From an uncultured Clostridiaceae bacterium (GTDB lineage Bacteria > Bacillota > Clostridia > TANB77 > CAG-508), in contig CATZDQ010000094.1 of assembly GCA_958417695.1 (NCBI GenBank), positions 1 through 6,711 on the forward strand: 6,711 nucleotides of DNA. Reading direction: 5' to 3'. Below, in pieces: positions 1 to 6,442 of this stretch. Every line of letters starts with the position of its first letter. The first letter of the stretch is position 1. The notes below the pieces were generated by a model, which was not told where the DNA came from, searched no databases, and was given only the letters and a program-made list of their open reading frames with translations. The position numbers were made by a program, and so were the translations under genes.

Positions 1-909
1 TGTTTTTTCTTCTACTAAATCATTTACATTATAAACCTTTACATTAATTGTATTTCTACCACTTACCAAGGTTTGTCTGATTTCTAACTCTTTTACGTTT
101 AAAGAAGTTCCTGTGTTGCTTGGGTCTGTTGAATAGAAAACACCATTTAAAGTAAATTCTATCTTTTTAATATTTTCCTCATCTGTCACTTTAATGATTA
201 GCTCATTACCTTGTCCTGAAAGTTCTATAGTTGGTTTCTTAGCTCCTTTAAAGGTTTGTTCTTTTTCAGCTACATTGCCACTTTTATCAACGGCTTTTAC
301 CTTTAATGTATTTTCACCTTTTAAAATCGCTACTTTTTCTTCTATTAATTTTGGCGATTCTTCTCTTGCATCTAGAATGGTTTCATCCTCATCATTCCAA
401 TGATAAGAAATATAATCTAGCTGTGTCTCATCTTTAGCACTAATCTTTACTTTTGCATTTTCTACTGTAAATTCGATTTCTGGTTTAATAGTATCTGTCG
501 ATACACTCGTATAGGTTTGTGTATAAGTAACTTCCTTTCCCGCTATATCGGTTACTTTTAAAGTTAAGCTGTTTTCTCCTTCTGGTACTTCTATACGCTC
601 TTCTAATTGGTTTCTTCCTTTTCCTTGTAAAATCACTTCTTGATTTTTATTCCACATATATGCCACTTTATCAATAAGCTTATCATGTGTTACTTTAATA
701 ATGATTTCATTTCCTTGCTGTGCCATGGTGACTACGGGTACACTTGTTTTGGCTTCTTCATTGTCTTGTGGAACAAAAATTGCATAGGAACCTTGTCCTA
801 CTAATATCATACCAAACAAAATAATCATGACTGCAAATATACGTCCGACAGTTTGAATAGATAACGGTCCTTTACTTTTCTTATTTCCGGTATATAAAAT
901 TTGATTCAT
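1..909 (-). CDS. Secreted/membrane-anchored protein with Ig-like repeats (3' end beyond the window)
   Basis: The frame is open from an ATG at 909-907 to the left edge: 303 codons with no stop, so the C-terminus is missing. The start is well supported, because AGAGGTG lies 5 nt upstream (915-921) behind a strong promoter. Residues 1-22 are a basic N-region (GNKKSKG). Residues about 23-40 are one hydrophobic helix ending in GQGSYA, so this is either a signal peptide cleaved after A43 or an uncleaved anchor. The rest divides into three related beta-rich units, about 57-134, 141-224 and 225-303. Each has a GNEIIIKVT-type strand, a central segment (YMWN, YHWN or FTLN) and a closing strand of the form G-x-N-x-(I/L)-x-(L/V)-K-V, in two copies followed by DxxG (D121, D208). 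This resembles bacterial Ig-like or cadherin-like surface modules. No catalytic motif is visible. It is probably a cell-surface stalk or binding protein; the ligand is unknown. It lies 176 bp downstream of the large adhesin gene on the same strand. Confidence 0.85.
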   Translation of the reverse strand, partial: MNQILYTGNKKSKGPLSIQTVGRIFAVMIILFGMILVGQGSYAIFVPQDNEEAKTSVPVVTMAQQGNEIIIKVTHDKLIDKVAYMWNKNQEVILQGKGRNQLEERIEVPEGENSLTLKVTDIAGKEVTYTQTYTSVSTDTIKPEIEFTVENAKVKISAKDETQLDYISYHWNDEDETILDAREESPKLIEEKVAILKGENTLKVKAVDKSGNVAEKEQTFKGAKKPTIELSGQGNELIIKVTDEENIKKIEFTLNGVFYSTDPSNTGTSLNVKELEIRQTLVSGRNTINVKVYNVNDLVEEKT

Positions 910-933
910 TTTTTCACCTCTTATTTGTAGAAA

Positions 934-962
934 ATTATATCATAAGCCCTTTTTAAAGTAAA
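934..962 (-). promoter_or_regulatory. Sigma-A-type promoter with extended -10 for the Ig-like protein gene
   Basis: Reading the minus strand, TTTACT (962-957) is followed by a 17-bp spacer and a perfect TATAAT (939-934). A TG dinucleotide at 942-941 gives an extended -10. The expected start near 927 leaves a leader of about 18 nt containing the AGAGGTG ribosome binding site. This near-consensus promoter lies between the adhesin terminator and the downstream ATG, so the downstream gene is probably transcribed independently. Confidence 0.8.
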
Positions 963-1038
963 CTATATTTGGAAAATTTTTCTACACAGCATGTGAAGAC
1001 TTCTTATCGTTTTTAAGTTATTCTTTTTCTTTCCAAGT

Positions 1039-1065
1039 AAAAGTGAGCTAAATATATAGCTCACT
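1039..1065 (-). terminator. Intrinsic terminator after the large adhesin gene
   Basis: AGTGAGCTA (1042-1050) and TAGCTCACT (1057-1065) form a perfect 9-bp stem around a 6-nt AT loop. It starts 20 nt past the TAA at 1086-1088. Read on the minus strand, the stem ends in TTTT, then A, C and more T, so the U-tract is short and broken. The stem is good but the tail is modest, and some read-through into the next gene is possible. Confidence 0.7.
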
Positions 1066-1085
1066 CTTATATTCCTTTAATTCTT

Positions 1086-4000
1086 TTAAAGTACAAATTT
1101 CTTAATTAGTACAGCTCCTACGCAAATAAGTATTAGCGCTCCTCCTGTTAAAGCAATATACTCTATTTTGATATCTCCTACACCTGTTTTAATAGATAAA
1201 ATAACGGGTGCATCATCAATGTCGTCTTCTCCTGGCACTTTATTATTTGGTGTTGAATCAATATCTGGTGTATGGCTATCATTATAGTCTTTACTAATTT
1301 CAGCAGTATTGACTTTTAATCCTAAATTATCTGCGCTATTTATCCAGGTTAATAAGATTTCTACTTCTGCACTTTCTCCTGGTTGTAGTAACGTATCTTT
1401 TAATTGGTCTGTTACTACTTTTCCATCTACTTGTTTCCACTTAGGATTATCTTCAGGAACAAATTTTAGTCCTTCCGGGATATAATCCGAAATTTCTTTG
1501 ACATATCCTGCAATTTCACCTTCATTGGTTACTCTTATTTTGTATCTAAATTTAACAACCACTTTATTTAATTTACTTTGTACAATTTCTACTTTTACAG
1601 GTGCTTCTGGGTCATCTTCTGCCTTATGACCAGTTTCTGTAATGGTTTCTTTACCATTTTCAATAACAATGGCTTGTGTTACCCATTTTCTTAAAGCTAA
1701 ATCAAAGTATTTTACTTTTACCTTTTCAATATCTTGATCATCTTCCCCTTCAATCCATTTATCTGGTGTAGAATCTTTATCCACTACAGGGTTACCATTT
1801 TTATCTTGGTCATCTGCTATTTGTGCTTTATTGATTAAAATTCTATCCGATGTATTTGGTTCTGTAACTTGGAAAGCAATCTGAATATCTCTATAATCTG
1901 GTTGCTTCATGGTTTGACTATCAAATGGTTGTAATAAATTGTCTCTACCTGTTTGGTCTTCTTGTTCTTTAGATAAATAATCTGTTTGAATAGCTACCGC
2001 TTCTTCTACTTTCTTAGTTGGATTACCATCTTTGTCTAACATTACCCATCTGTATGTTTGATTGATTTCATTTTCCGGTAAGAATAACAAACCTTCTGGT
2101 AAATCATCTTTGATAGAAGATGCATATCCTGCTTTTGTACCTTCATTAAAAATCCTTAATGTATAAGTAACTATATTTCCATTTTCTACTACCACTGGTT
2201 CTTTCGTATGTTCATAAATATAGTTTCCATCTTCATCAATCTTAAATACTGGTACTCTATCTGTGATAGCGGTATTATCTACTGCTGTAATAAACTTTCT
2301 TAATGCTAAGTCAAAATAACTTAATTTAATATGTTCTTTATCAATATCGTCTTCCTTATCCTTGTTATTGTCTGGTGTAGAGTCTTTATCTTCTACTGGA
2401 TTACCATTTTCATCTGCATCATCGGCAATTTCTGCAATATTGGTAATAATTTCTGTATAAGAATTTGGTGCCACTACTTTAAAAGCAACTTTTACATCTC
2501 TATAATCTGGTGATTCCATTGTTTCTGGGTCAAAGGCTGCTATTAAATTTTCACCTGCTGTTTTTTCTTGTTCTTTTGATAAATAGTCTGTCACAATAGA
2601 TTTTGCTTCTGCTACATTCGTAGTCTGCGTTCCATCTTCTTTTAACATTTTCCAACGATAGGTTATATTGGTTTCATCTTCTGGTAAAAATTCTAGTCCA
2701 GATGGAATATCATCTTTCACTAATTTTGCGTAACCGGCTATATCTCCTTCGTTATAAATTCTAATGGTATATTCTACTATATCTGTAGTTTCTACTTCTA
2801 CTGGCTCCTTGGTATGTTCGTAGATATAATTTCCATTTTCATCTTTTACATTAGTAAATACTGGTACTCGATTTGTCACTGGTGTTTCGTTTACACCTGT
2901 TATAAATTTTCTTAAGGCTAAATCAAATTCTTCTAGAATTAGTTTTTCAAAGTCATCATCATCTTCTTGTCCTTGATAGAAATAGTCTTTATCATTTAGA
3001 ATAGATTTGTTGCTATCTTTTCCTTTATAATCTGGTAAATCTTCATCTGTTGGTAAGTGGATATTGGCTTTACTAGAGTCTCTGTCTAAAATGGTATTTC
3101 CATCTTTGTCTGTAAAGTCAGTAACTTCTGCAATGTTGGTAATGACTTTATCTAAATTTTGTGTAGTTTTTACTCTACATTTAATTTTTAATTCTCTATA
3201 ATCTGGTGTTATCATGGTGTCTTTATTGAAAGCTTTTAAAAGATTATCTTCTGGGTCAATCTCTGTTTTTGCTAAATGATTTGTCGTTGCTTTTCTTAAA
3301 GAACTATCAATTACCCACCCATAAGTTGCATTAAAATGTTCATCATCATCAATAACAAATTCTAATTGAGGTGGTAAGTAGTCTGTAATGGCACTTGCAT
3401 ATCCATCTATATCACCTTCATTATAGACACGAATTGTATAGATAACGATGTCACCAACCGATACACCCACTGGGTCTTTTGGATGTCTATAAAGTGCTGT
3501 TGTTCCAGTTCCATTTTTTAATGGTGCAACATCAATGGTTGGTTCTCTTAAGTATTTACCAGTTGTCGTGTCTATCAGTTCTTTTCCATTAATATTAGTA
3601 ATAAATTTTCTTAAAGCTAAGTCAAATGGCTTTCCTAATAAAACTAAGTTTTCGTAGTCATCATCATCTTCATATCCCCAGCCTTTTTCAGATTCTCCCG
3701 GATTGTAATTTTCTTTTTGTTCTGGAGTTAGGTTGTTTGGTGTAGAATCTATATCCGTAATAGCTTCGTTTCCTGTTTCATCACTATGTTTTGTAATTTC
3801 TGCAACATTTTTTAGTGTTTTATCATTCTCTCCTAGTGTTGCTGTTACGGTACATTCTACCTGTACATCTACATAAGCAAGTGTTGTCCCATCAAATTTG
3901 GATATTAATGTATCTTTTAGTTTGTCTGTTACAATGGTTTTTCCATCTCCGGATGGATTAGTCCATCCATTTTCTGCGTTTATTGTACTTCCTTCTTTTA

Positions 4001-5471
4001 AAACTAGCCCTTCTGGTAAATAATCAGTAATTTGCTTAGCATATCCATTTAAATTACCTTCATTATATATACGAATGGTATATAGGACTGTATCTCCTGT
4101 TTTTATGTATAATGGTTTTTTAGTATGTTGTTTGATTGCTGTAGTTACACTACCGTCTTGCATATGGCTTATATCTACAACCGGTTCTCTAGATGGGTCT
4201 ACTACATTGTTATTTATTTTTGTAATAAATTTTCTTAAGGCTAAGTCAAAGACTGGTGTGTAATCAATTGGTGCTTCTAGTACATAAGCTTCTTTATTTC
4301 TTACTACTTCCGCTACTGGTTGGTCAATTTTTAAAGTTTCTACTGTAGAACCTGCTACTGACCAGTATGTAATTTGGGTAGTATATTCTGTTACATTTAC
4401 GTTGAATTTTGCATTGGTAATATTGGCTGTTTGTGGTACTAGAAGGTAAAATTCTGTACCTAGTATTTCAGACAATCCTTTGTTTAATATATTACCTTGT
4501 GCATCTGCATAATTGTAATTGATAGAAGTTACTCCATCTGCTGCTAATAAATTTCCTACTAATTTAGCATCTGATTTTGTTAATGTATTTATTTTATATG
4601 GACCAATTAGATAATTGCTACCTATGGTTTCTGTCTTTACATTCTTAGCTGTTAACTGGAATTTAGCAGTGTCGTCTACTACTGGTGCCTTTGCTGCATT
4701 AGCTTTTCCCATTCTTACAAAATAATTAAATAAAGTTATTGTATCGTCATTTCTTTGGTCGCCATCTGCTCTAAACTTATCTCCTAATGGCATATAGTCA
4801 CTATCTGTGGTCTCTTTTATCCATAATGAGAATAAATCTGTGGTTTCTATATGATACACATCGCTATTCGTAAAATACCATACTGCTAATTGCTGTGCTA
4901 TATCTATTTCATCGTCAGATATTTTACTGTTTTGGATACCTGCATTTAATAGAAGATTTTTTCTATATTCTGCTGCTAACTCCGTTTGTTCTGTCGTGGC
5001 ATTTCTACTTGGTGCTGGTACATAACTATGCTCTAATACCCAGACTAAAGAATTATAGTTTTCTCCACTTGGTAAAACGTCTTTATAAGGACTTGGAATA
5101 TTGACTAAGTCTTTTAAATTAAAGTATTCTGTATAATTACGTTGTGTTACACTTCCATCTCCCATAGAAGTACTAGAACCAAAGCCTGGTCCTCCTTTTA
5201 AACAGTAAATTGCTCTATCTTTATTAGCTACTGTTCCTGCTTGATAATAGGATGCTATTTTCCATAAGATTTTTTCTGATCCATTTAATCCTGTTTTATA
5301 AGAATAACCAGAACTACGAAATGCTTCTAATCCTAACTTTAGACCTCCATTTGGGTCTGTTGTTGCATAGGAAGCATTCCCACTACTTAATATTCCTAAT
5401 GTAGAAATGGTAGCAATGGCTATGGCGATAAATGATTTTTTCAAATTCTTCAACTTCATTATTTTCCCCAT
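1086..5471 (-). CDS. Thioester-domain (TQxA-type) surface adhesin with five isopeptide-type repeats
   Basis: This is a 1461-residue extracellular protein. The signal peptide is basic (KLKNLKK) plus a hydrophobic core, with predicted cleavage after NASYA (A36). Residues about 40-255 look like a thioester domain (TED). They contain Y89-C90-L91, and the block A192-Q193-Q194-L195-A196-V197-W198, which matches the TQxA(I/V)W motif of the family. In known TEDs that Cys and Gln form an internal thioester that reacts covalently with host surface amines, so C90 and Q194 are the expected pair. Residues 256-407 form a beta-rich spacer (YLIGPYKI, GTEFYLLVP). Five repeats follow, starting at 408, 616, 849, 1053 and 1256. 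Each opens with FDLALRK and carries an NEG motif, a D-Y/D-(L/I)-P turn and a closing N-x-A strand, as in DUF11/fimbrial D2 isopeptide domains. Residues 1438-1456 are a membrane helix with a KKFVL tail. Canonical LPxTG is absent; SIKTG (1426-1430) precedes the helix. Only four cysteines are present. Translation may instead start at Met5 (5459). The likely role is adhesion at the cell surface; the ligand is unknown. The general class is confident, but the thioester chemistry is inferred. Confidence 0.93.
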   Translation of the reverse strand: MGKIMKLKNLKKSFIAIAIATISTLGILSSGNASYATTDPNGGLKLGLEAFRSSGYSYKTGLNGSEKILWKIASYYQAGTVANKDRAIYCLKGGPGFGSSTSMGDGSVTQRNYTEYFNLKDLVNIPSPYKDVLPSGENYNSLVWVLEHSYVPAPSRNATTEQTELAAEYRKNLLLNAGIQNSKISDDEIDIAQQLAVWYFTNSDVYHIETTDLFSLWIKETTDSDYMPLGDKFRADGDQRNDDTITLFNYFVRMGKANAAKAPVVDDTAKFQLTAKNVKTETIGSNYLIGPYKINTLTKSDAKLVGNLLAADGVTSINYNYADAQGNILNKGLSEILGTEFYLLVPQTANITNAKFNVNVTEYTTQITYWSVAGSTVETLKIDQPVAEVVRNKEAYVLEAPIDYTPVFDLALRKFITKINNNVVDPSREPVVDISHMQDGSVTTAIKQHTKKPLYIKTGDTVLYTIRIYNEGNLNGYAKQITDYLPEGLVLKEGSTINAENGWTNPSGDGKTIVTDKLKDTLISKFDGTTLAYVDVQVECTVTATLGENDKTLKNVAEITKHSDETGNEAITDIDSTPNNLTPEQKENYNPGESEKGWGYEDDDDYENLVLLGKPFDLALRKFITNINGKELIDTTTGKYLREPTIDVAPLKNGTGTTALYRHPKDPVGVSVGDIVIYTIRVYNEGDIDGYASAITDYLPPQLEFVIDDDEHFNATYGWVIDSSLRKATTNHLAKTEIDPEDNLLKAFNKDTMITPDYRELKIKCRVKTTQNLDKVITNIAEVTDFTDKDGNTILDRDSSKANIHLPTDEDLPDYKGKDSNKSILNDKDYFYQGQEDDDDFEKLILEEFDLALRKFITGVNETPVTNRVPVFTNVKDENGNYIYEHTKEPVEVETTDIVEYTIRIYNEGDIAGYAKLVKDDIPSGLEFLPEDETNITYRWKMLKEDGTQTTNVAEAKSIVTDYLSKEQEKTAGENLIAAFDPETMESPDYRDVKVAFKVVAPNSYTEIITNIAEIADDADENGNPVEDKDSTPDNNKDKEDDIDKEHIKLSYFDLALRKFITAVDNTAITDRVPVFKIDEDGNYIYEHTKEPVVVENGNIVTYTLRIFNEGTKAGYASSIKDDLPEGLLFLPENEINQTYRWVMLDKDGNPTKKVEEAVAIQTDYLSKEQEDQTGRDNLLQPFDSQTMKQPDYRDIQIAFQVTEPNTSDRILINKAQIADDQDKNGNPVVDKDSTPDKWIEGEDDQDIEKVKVKYFDLALRKWVTQAIVIENGKETITETGHKAEDDPEAPVKVEIVQSKLNKVVVKFRYKIRVTNEGEIAGYVKEISDYIPEGLKFVPEDNPKWKQVDGKVVTDQLKDTLLQPGESAEVEILLTWINSADNLGLKVNTAEISKDYNDSHTPDIDSTPNNKVPGEDDIDDAPVILSIKTGVGDIKIEYIALTGGALILICVGAVLIKKFVL
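1239..4250 (-). repeat. Five tandem coding repeats (FDLALRK-type) in the adhesin stalk
   Basis: The repeat starts in DNA are 4250, 3626, 2927, 2315 and 1706 (residues 408, 616, 849, 1053, 1256), giving spacings of 208, 233, 204 and 203 residues. The last unit is shorter, about 155 residues. The most conserved elements are FDLALRK(F/W)(I/V)T, Y-(T/K)-(I/L)-R-(I/V)-x-NEG, D(Y/D)(L/I)P near the middle, T-(D/N)-x-L after the W-containing strand, N-x-A-(E/Q)-(I/V), and D-x-DS(T/S) at the end. Repeats 3 and 4 are the closest pair, sharing NGNYIYEHTKEPV, TDYLSKEQE, PDYRD and NGNPV-x-DKDSTPD. This suggests a later duplication than the others. Confidence 0.9.
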
Positions 5472-5490
5472 CCTTTTATTTCAATCTCCT
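5466..5490 (-). promoter_or_regulatory. Shine-Dalgarno region with two competing adhesin starts
   Basis: Two purine-rich sites lie here on the minus strand. AGGAG (5490-5486) is 14 nt from the first ATG (5471), which is long. AAGGA (5475-5471) abuts that ATG but lies 11 nt from the second in-frame ATG (5459), with GGGG also 6 nt upstream of it. The second start gives a more ordinary signal peptide beginning MKLKNLKK. I favour 5459 slightly; the protein differs by only four residues. Confidence 0.5.
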
Positions 5491-5516
5491 TTTATTTATC
5501 TATTTCCCCTATCTAT

Positions 5517-5545
5517 ATTTTAAATGCATTTGACAAGGAAGTCAA
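5517..5545 (-). promoter_or_regulatory. Sigma-A-type promoter of the adhesin gene, with inverted repeat over the -35
   Basis: On the minus strand, TTGACT (5545-5540), a 17-bp spacer and TAAAAT (5522-5517) each match the consensus at five of six positions. The start would be near 5510, leaving a leader of about 40 nt. The -35 element is one arm of a short inverted repeat, TTGAC-N6-GTCAA (5530-5545), which could serve as an operator. The inverted repeat is seen directly; a regulator is only inferred. Confidence 0.7.
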
Positions 5546-5630
5546 TAACATTATTTGGTAGTTTTTTGACATGTCTTCTTTTACTTTCTAGGCCTTTACG
5601 GAAATAGGTTTTCTCAATTTTCTTGTATTT

Positions 5631-5669
5631 ATTACGTTTCCATTACAATTATATTACATTTTCGTTACA
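5631..5669 (-). promoter_or_regulatory. Four tandem 11-bp-period hexamers, candidate response-regulator (PhoP/WalR-type) sites
   Basis: On the minus strand the hexamers TGTAAC (5669-5664), TGTAAT (5658-5653), TGTAAT (5647-5642) and CGTAAT (5636-5631) are each separated by exactly 5 bp. The first three pairs fit the WalR-type rule TGTWAH-N5-TGTWAH. Read on the plus strand, ATTACA-N5-GTTACA resembles Bacillus PhoP boxes. OmpR/PhoB-family regulators bind such one-turn direct repeats as dimers. The array ends about 85 bp upstream of the adhesin -35, a plausible activator or repressor position. The pattern is seen directly; the identity of the regulator is inferred. Confidence 0.5.
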
Positions 5670-5919
5670 AAATCAATGTTTTCACTCATTTTTCCTAGAA
5701 ATCTTAGGGTTTTAGCCTATTTGTATGATTGTGTTTCTTATATTTAGAATGCTTTTTATCGTTTTGACTTCTTGGAAGTATGGTAATATCCATAGAAAGC
5801 AATCAGGAATTAGATAAATTGAGCGCTTTGGAATTAATGGAATGCAATAAACTTGATTTTTTATGTACAACTAAAATATAAAGTAAAGGGATAAAACTAT
5901 TAATGTAACAAAATCCATT

Positions 5920-5959
5920 TGTTAATAGAAAGTTAATGGAACTACAGAAAAATTATATA
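5920..5959 (+). promoter_or_regulatory. Paired GTTAAT direct repeat with a -10-like TATATA downstream
   Basis: GTTAAT at 5921-5926 recurs exactly at 5932-5937, an 11-bp period. TATATA (5954-5959) follows 17 bp after AGTTAA (5931-5936). This is the layout of a promoter whose -35 is replaced by a PhoB/PhoP-type box. The surroundings are very AT-rich, so chance is possible, and no gene follows. Confidence 0.3.
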
Positions 5960-6055
5960 CAATTACGAAACAATATAAAGAGATATAAAAAGAAAATTTT
6001 GACAAAATGCAGATGCTTTAGTAAAAAACTTTAATATTTTTAAGCATATTATTCA

Positions 6056-6096
6056 TGTTAAGTTTGTGTTAAGTTCATTTTAGAAAAAATTATAAT
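6056..6096 (+). promoter_or_regulatory. Response-regulator-type promoter: TGTTAAG repeat plus TATAAT
   Basis: TGTTAAG occurs at 6056-6062 and again at 6067-6073, an 11-bp period with 7-mer identity. A perfect TATAAT lies at 6091-6096, 18 bp after the second TGTTAA, so the repeat occupies the -35 position. A transcript would start near 6103 and reach the hairpin terminator at 6149-6190, giving an RNA of about 90 nt. No ribosome binding site or convincing ORF follows. Confidence 0.4.
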
Positions 6097-6148
6097 CTAT
6101 GGAAATAGTAAAAACATTACATTTTCATTTTTATCCCAAAAACATACA

Positions 6149-6190
6149 AAAAACAAGAAAGTGTTGTTATTTCAACATTTTCTCGTTTTT
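6149..6190. terminator. Long hairpin terminator, usable in both directions
   Basis: An 18-position stem pairs 6149-6166 with 6173-6190 around TTATTT. It has one A-C mismatch and one G-T wobble, equivalent on the two strands. Read on the minus strand it ends in TTTTTTG followed by further T-runs. Read on the plus strand it ends in GTTTTTCC. It would close the minus-strand transcript carrying the mini-ORF at 6312-6374 and any plus-strand RNA started near 6103. Confidence 0.65.
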
Positions 6191-6280
6191 CCTTGGAGGG
6201 GTAGTCTTGTAGACTATCTCCTGTAATCCTAGTTAACACTATTTTTAAAGGTATTGTAATAACTTTTTTTATACATTTTT

Positions 6281-6308
6281 TATACATTTAATTTTAATTT
6301 TATATAAT
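6281..6308 (+). promoter_or_regulatory. Candidate plus-strand promoter antisense to the mini-ORF
   Basis: TATACA (6281-6286), a 16-bp spacer and a perfect TATAAT (6303-6308) form a plausible promoter reading rightward, with a start near 6315. The -35 is the second copy of an 11-bp direct repeat (ATACATTT at 6271-6278 and 6282-6289, period 11). An RNA from here would run antisense to the mini-ORF at 6312-6374 and its ribosome binding site. Confidence 0.35.
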
Positions 6309-6311
6309 ATA

Positions 6312-6374
6312 CTATAACACACATACAGTTAGGAAAAATCCCAAATCATATATTAAAAATAATATAAATCCCAT
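6312..6374 (-). CDS. Putative 20-residue hydrophobic membrane peptide
   Basis: ATG at 6374-6372 to TAG at 6314-6312 encodes MGFILFLIYDLGFFLTVCVL. Nearly every residue is hydrophobic, with one Asp in the middle, so it would be a single short membrane helix. The support for translation is the strong purine tract GAGAGAGAGGTGG, whose AGGTGG lies 5 nt upstream of the ATG (start codons GTG just upstream are also possible). A terminator follows at 6190-6149. Size and hydrophobicity recall type I toxin peptides such as the Ibs family, and the candidate antisense RNA on the opposite strand fits that model. I do not recognise the sequence itself. It could equally be a chance ORF in AT-rich DNA. Confidence 0.35.
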   Translation of the reverse strand: MGFILFLIYDLGFFLTVCVL

Positions 6375-6442
6375 AAACACCACCTCTCTCTCATAGCAAA
6401 AGCGATGTTATAAAGTGGCAACACACATTGCTTGTCCAATTT

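Larger units (their letters stand above)
5546..6311. other. Long AT-rich intergenic region upstream of the adhesin
   Basis: No gene is supported in this stretch on either strand; only frames of about 20-40 codons without ribosome binding sites occur. It holds the 11-bp-period direct repeats at 5631-5669, 5920-5937 and 6056-6072. It also holds a TTGACA at 5999-6004 with only a weak TAAAAA 17 bp on (6022-6027), a hairpin pairing ATGCTT near 6013 with AAGCAT near 6048, and a strong hairpin terminator at 6149-6190. A second small stem (TAGTCT-TGT-AGACTA, flanked by GGAG and CTCC) lies at about 6195-6221. The length and the number of sites suggest regulatory DNA or small RNAs. Confidence 0.6.

Noticed and set aside
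194..403. Plus-strand 69-codon ORF opposite the Ig-like gene
   Set aside because: It is a shadow of the well-supported minus-strand frame, with no ribosome binding site. The same applies to the plus-strand frames at 2331-2513, 4075-4263 and 4895-5104 inside the adhesin gene.
985..1003. Short palindromes CACA-GCA-TGTG and GAAG-A-CTTC between the two genes
   Set aside because: Arms of four bases with no tie to the promoter spacing; expected by chance.
5704..5793. 29-codon minus-strand ORF starting MDITILPRSQNDKKH, rich in Lys and His
   Set aside because: No Shine-Dalgarno before the ATG, an in-frame stop just upstream, and it overlaps the opposite-strand small ORF. Not distinguishable from chance.
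5780..5881. 33-codon plus-strand ORF starting MVISIESNQELDKL
   Set aside because: The composition looks fairly protein-like, but there is no properly spaced ribosome binding site (GGAAG almost abuts the ATG), no clear promoter and no recognisable family. It could be a gene remnant; the sequence alone does not support it.
5999..6027. Perfect TTGACA on the plus strand as a promoter
   Set aside because: The -10 at the correct spacing is TAAAAA, lacking the conserved final T, and no gene follows.
6099..6215. Plus-strand ORF starting MEIVKTLHFHF
   Set aside because: Its ATG lies 2 nt after the TATAAT, with no ribosome binding site, and the frame runs through the terminator hairpin.
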